Shown piece by piece: positions 5,404 through 5,500 of a stretch of DNA of 5,500 bases. The stretch spans positions 1-5,500 of the forward strand of contig CAJTSU010000198.1 of assembly GCA_910579055.1 (NCBI GenBank), written 5' to 3'. The stretch is from an uncultured Mailhella sp. (GTDB lineage: Bacteria > Desulfobacterota > Desulfovibrionia > Desulfovibrionales > Desulfovibrionaceae). How positions within the stretch are numbered: the first letter of the stretch is position 1; each line of letters begins with the position of its first letter. Made by a program: the position numbers and the translations under genes. The notes beneath the pieces are model-generated. The model searched no databases. It worked only from the letters and a program-made list of their open reading frames with translations, and was not told the origin of the DNA.

Positions 5404-5500
5404 GATGTCTCCGGATGCCGAAACGCTGTGTTGTAGAACCGTGTTGAAACTCTCCTTGACCGCCGGAGGCGCGAGCGCAGCTGCCCGAAGGGTGCCCCGG
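5404..5500 (-). other. Region upstream of larB up to the window edge
   Basis: It contains the larB Shine-Dalgarno (GGAG, five bases before the ATG at 5403) and an AAGGAG near 5455 with no start codon at suitable spacing. The larB reading frame is open throughout, so this is either the 5' leader of larB or its N-terminal coding part. A TACAAC (4/6 match to a -10) is present without a fitting -35. No promoter is called. Confidence 0.4.

Noticed and set aside
1..5500. CRISPR array, rRNA, prophage or transposase genes
   Set aside because: There are no regularly spaced direct repeats, no rRNA-like sequence and no integrase or transposase motifs in any frame.

Overview
The window is a GC-rich stretch of bacterial chromosome with every convincing gene on the minus strand, so it is read from high to low coordinates. 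Protein style, GC-rich codons and a nickel-pincer (lar) pair beside trpBA suggest a sulfate- or sulfite-reducing member of the Desulfovibrio group. That placement is inference, because no marker gene is present.

In transcription order: (1) larB (5403-4750) and larC (4753-3875) overlap by ATGA. They encode two steps of nickel-pincer nucleotide (NPN) cofactor synthesis, the cofactor of lactate racemase-type enzymes. LarC here has only the N-terminal half of the family, with a histidine-rich N-terminal tail, and no LarC2 part follows. (2) A gap of about 275 bases (3600-3874) holds a repeat of roughly 165 bp with imperfect inverted ends and internal hairpins. The same repeat, in the opposite orientation, occupies bases 1-75 at the window edge. 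(3) A 31-codon trp leader peptide gene with tandem Trp codons (3599-3504) is followed by hairpins and a textbook intrinsic terminator whose U-tract ends directly before the trpB Shine-Dalgarno. This is a ribosome-mediated transcription attenuator. (4) trpB (3408-2227) and trpA (2209-1430) form tryptophan synthase. TrpB is canonical. TrpA keeps both catalytic acids but departs from consensus at several substrate-loop positions. (5) After 196 bases comes an M24-family aminopeptidase/prolidase-like gene (1233-148), closed by a strong terminator at 96-121.

Functionally, trpL-trpB-trpA is a self-contained unit in which Trp-tRNA supply should set expression of the last two reactions of tryptophan synthesis. 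The earlier trp genes are not adjacent here. The lar pair is a separate unit whose partners (larE, larA, a nickel transporter) are not visible. The best points for a second look are the dispersed repeat, the attenuator dedicated to a detached trpBA pair, the LarC lacking LarC2, and the altered TrpA loops.
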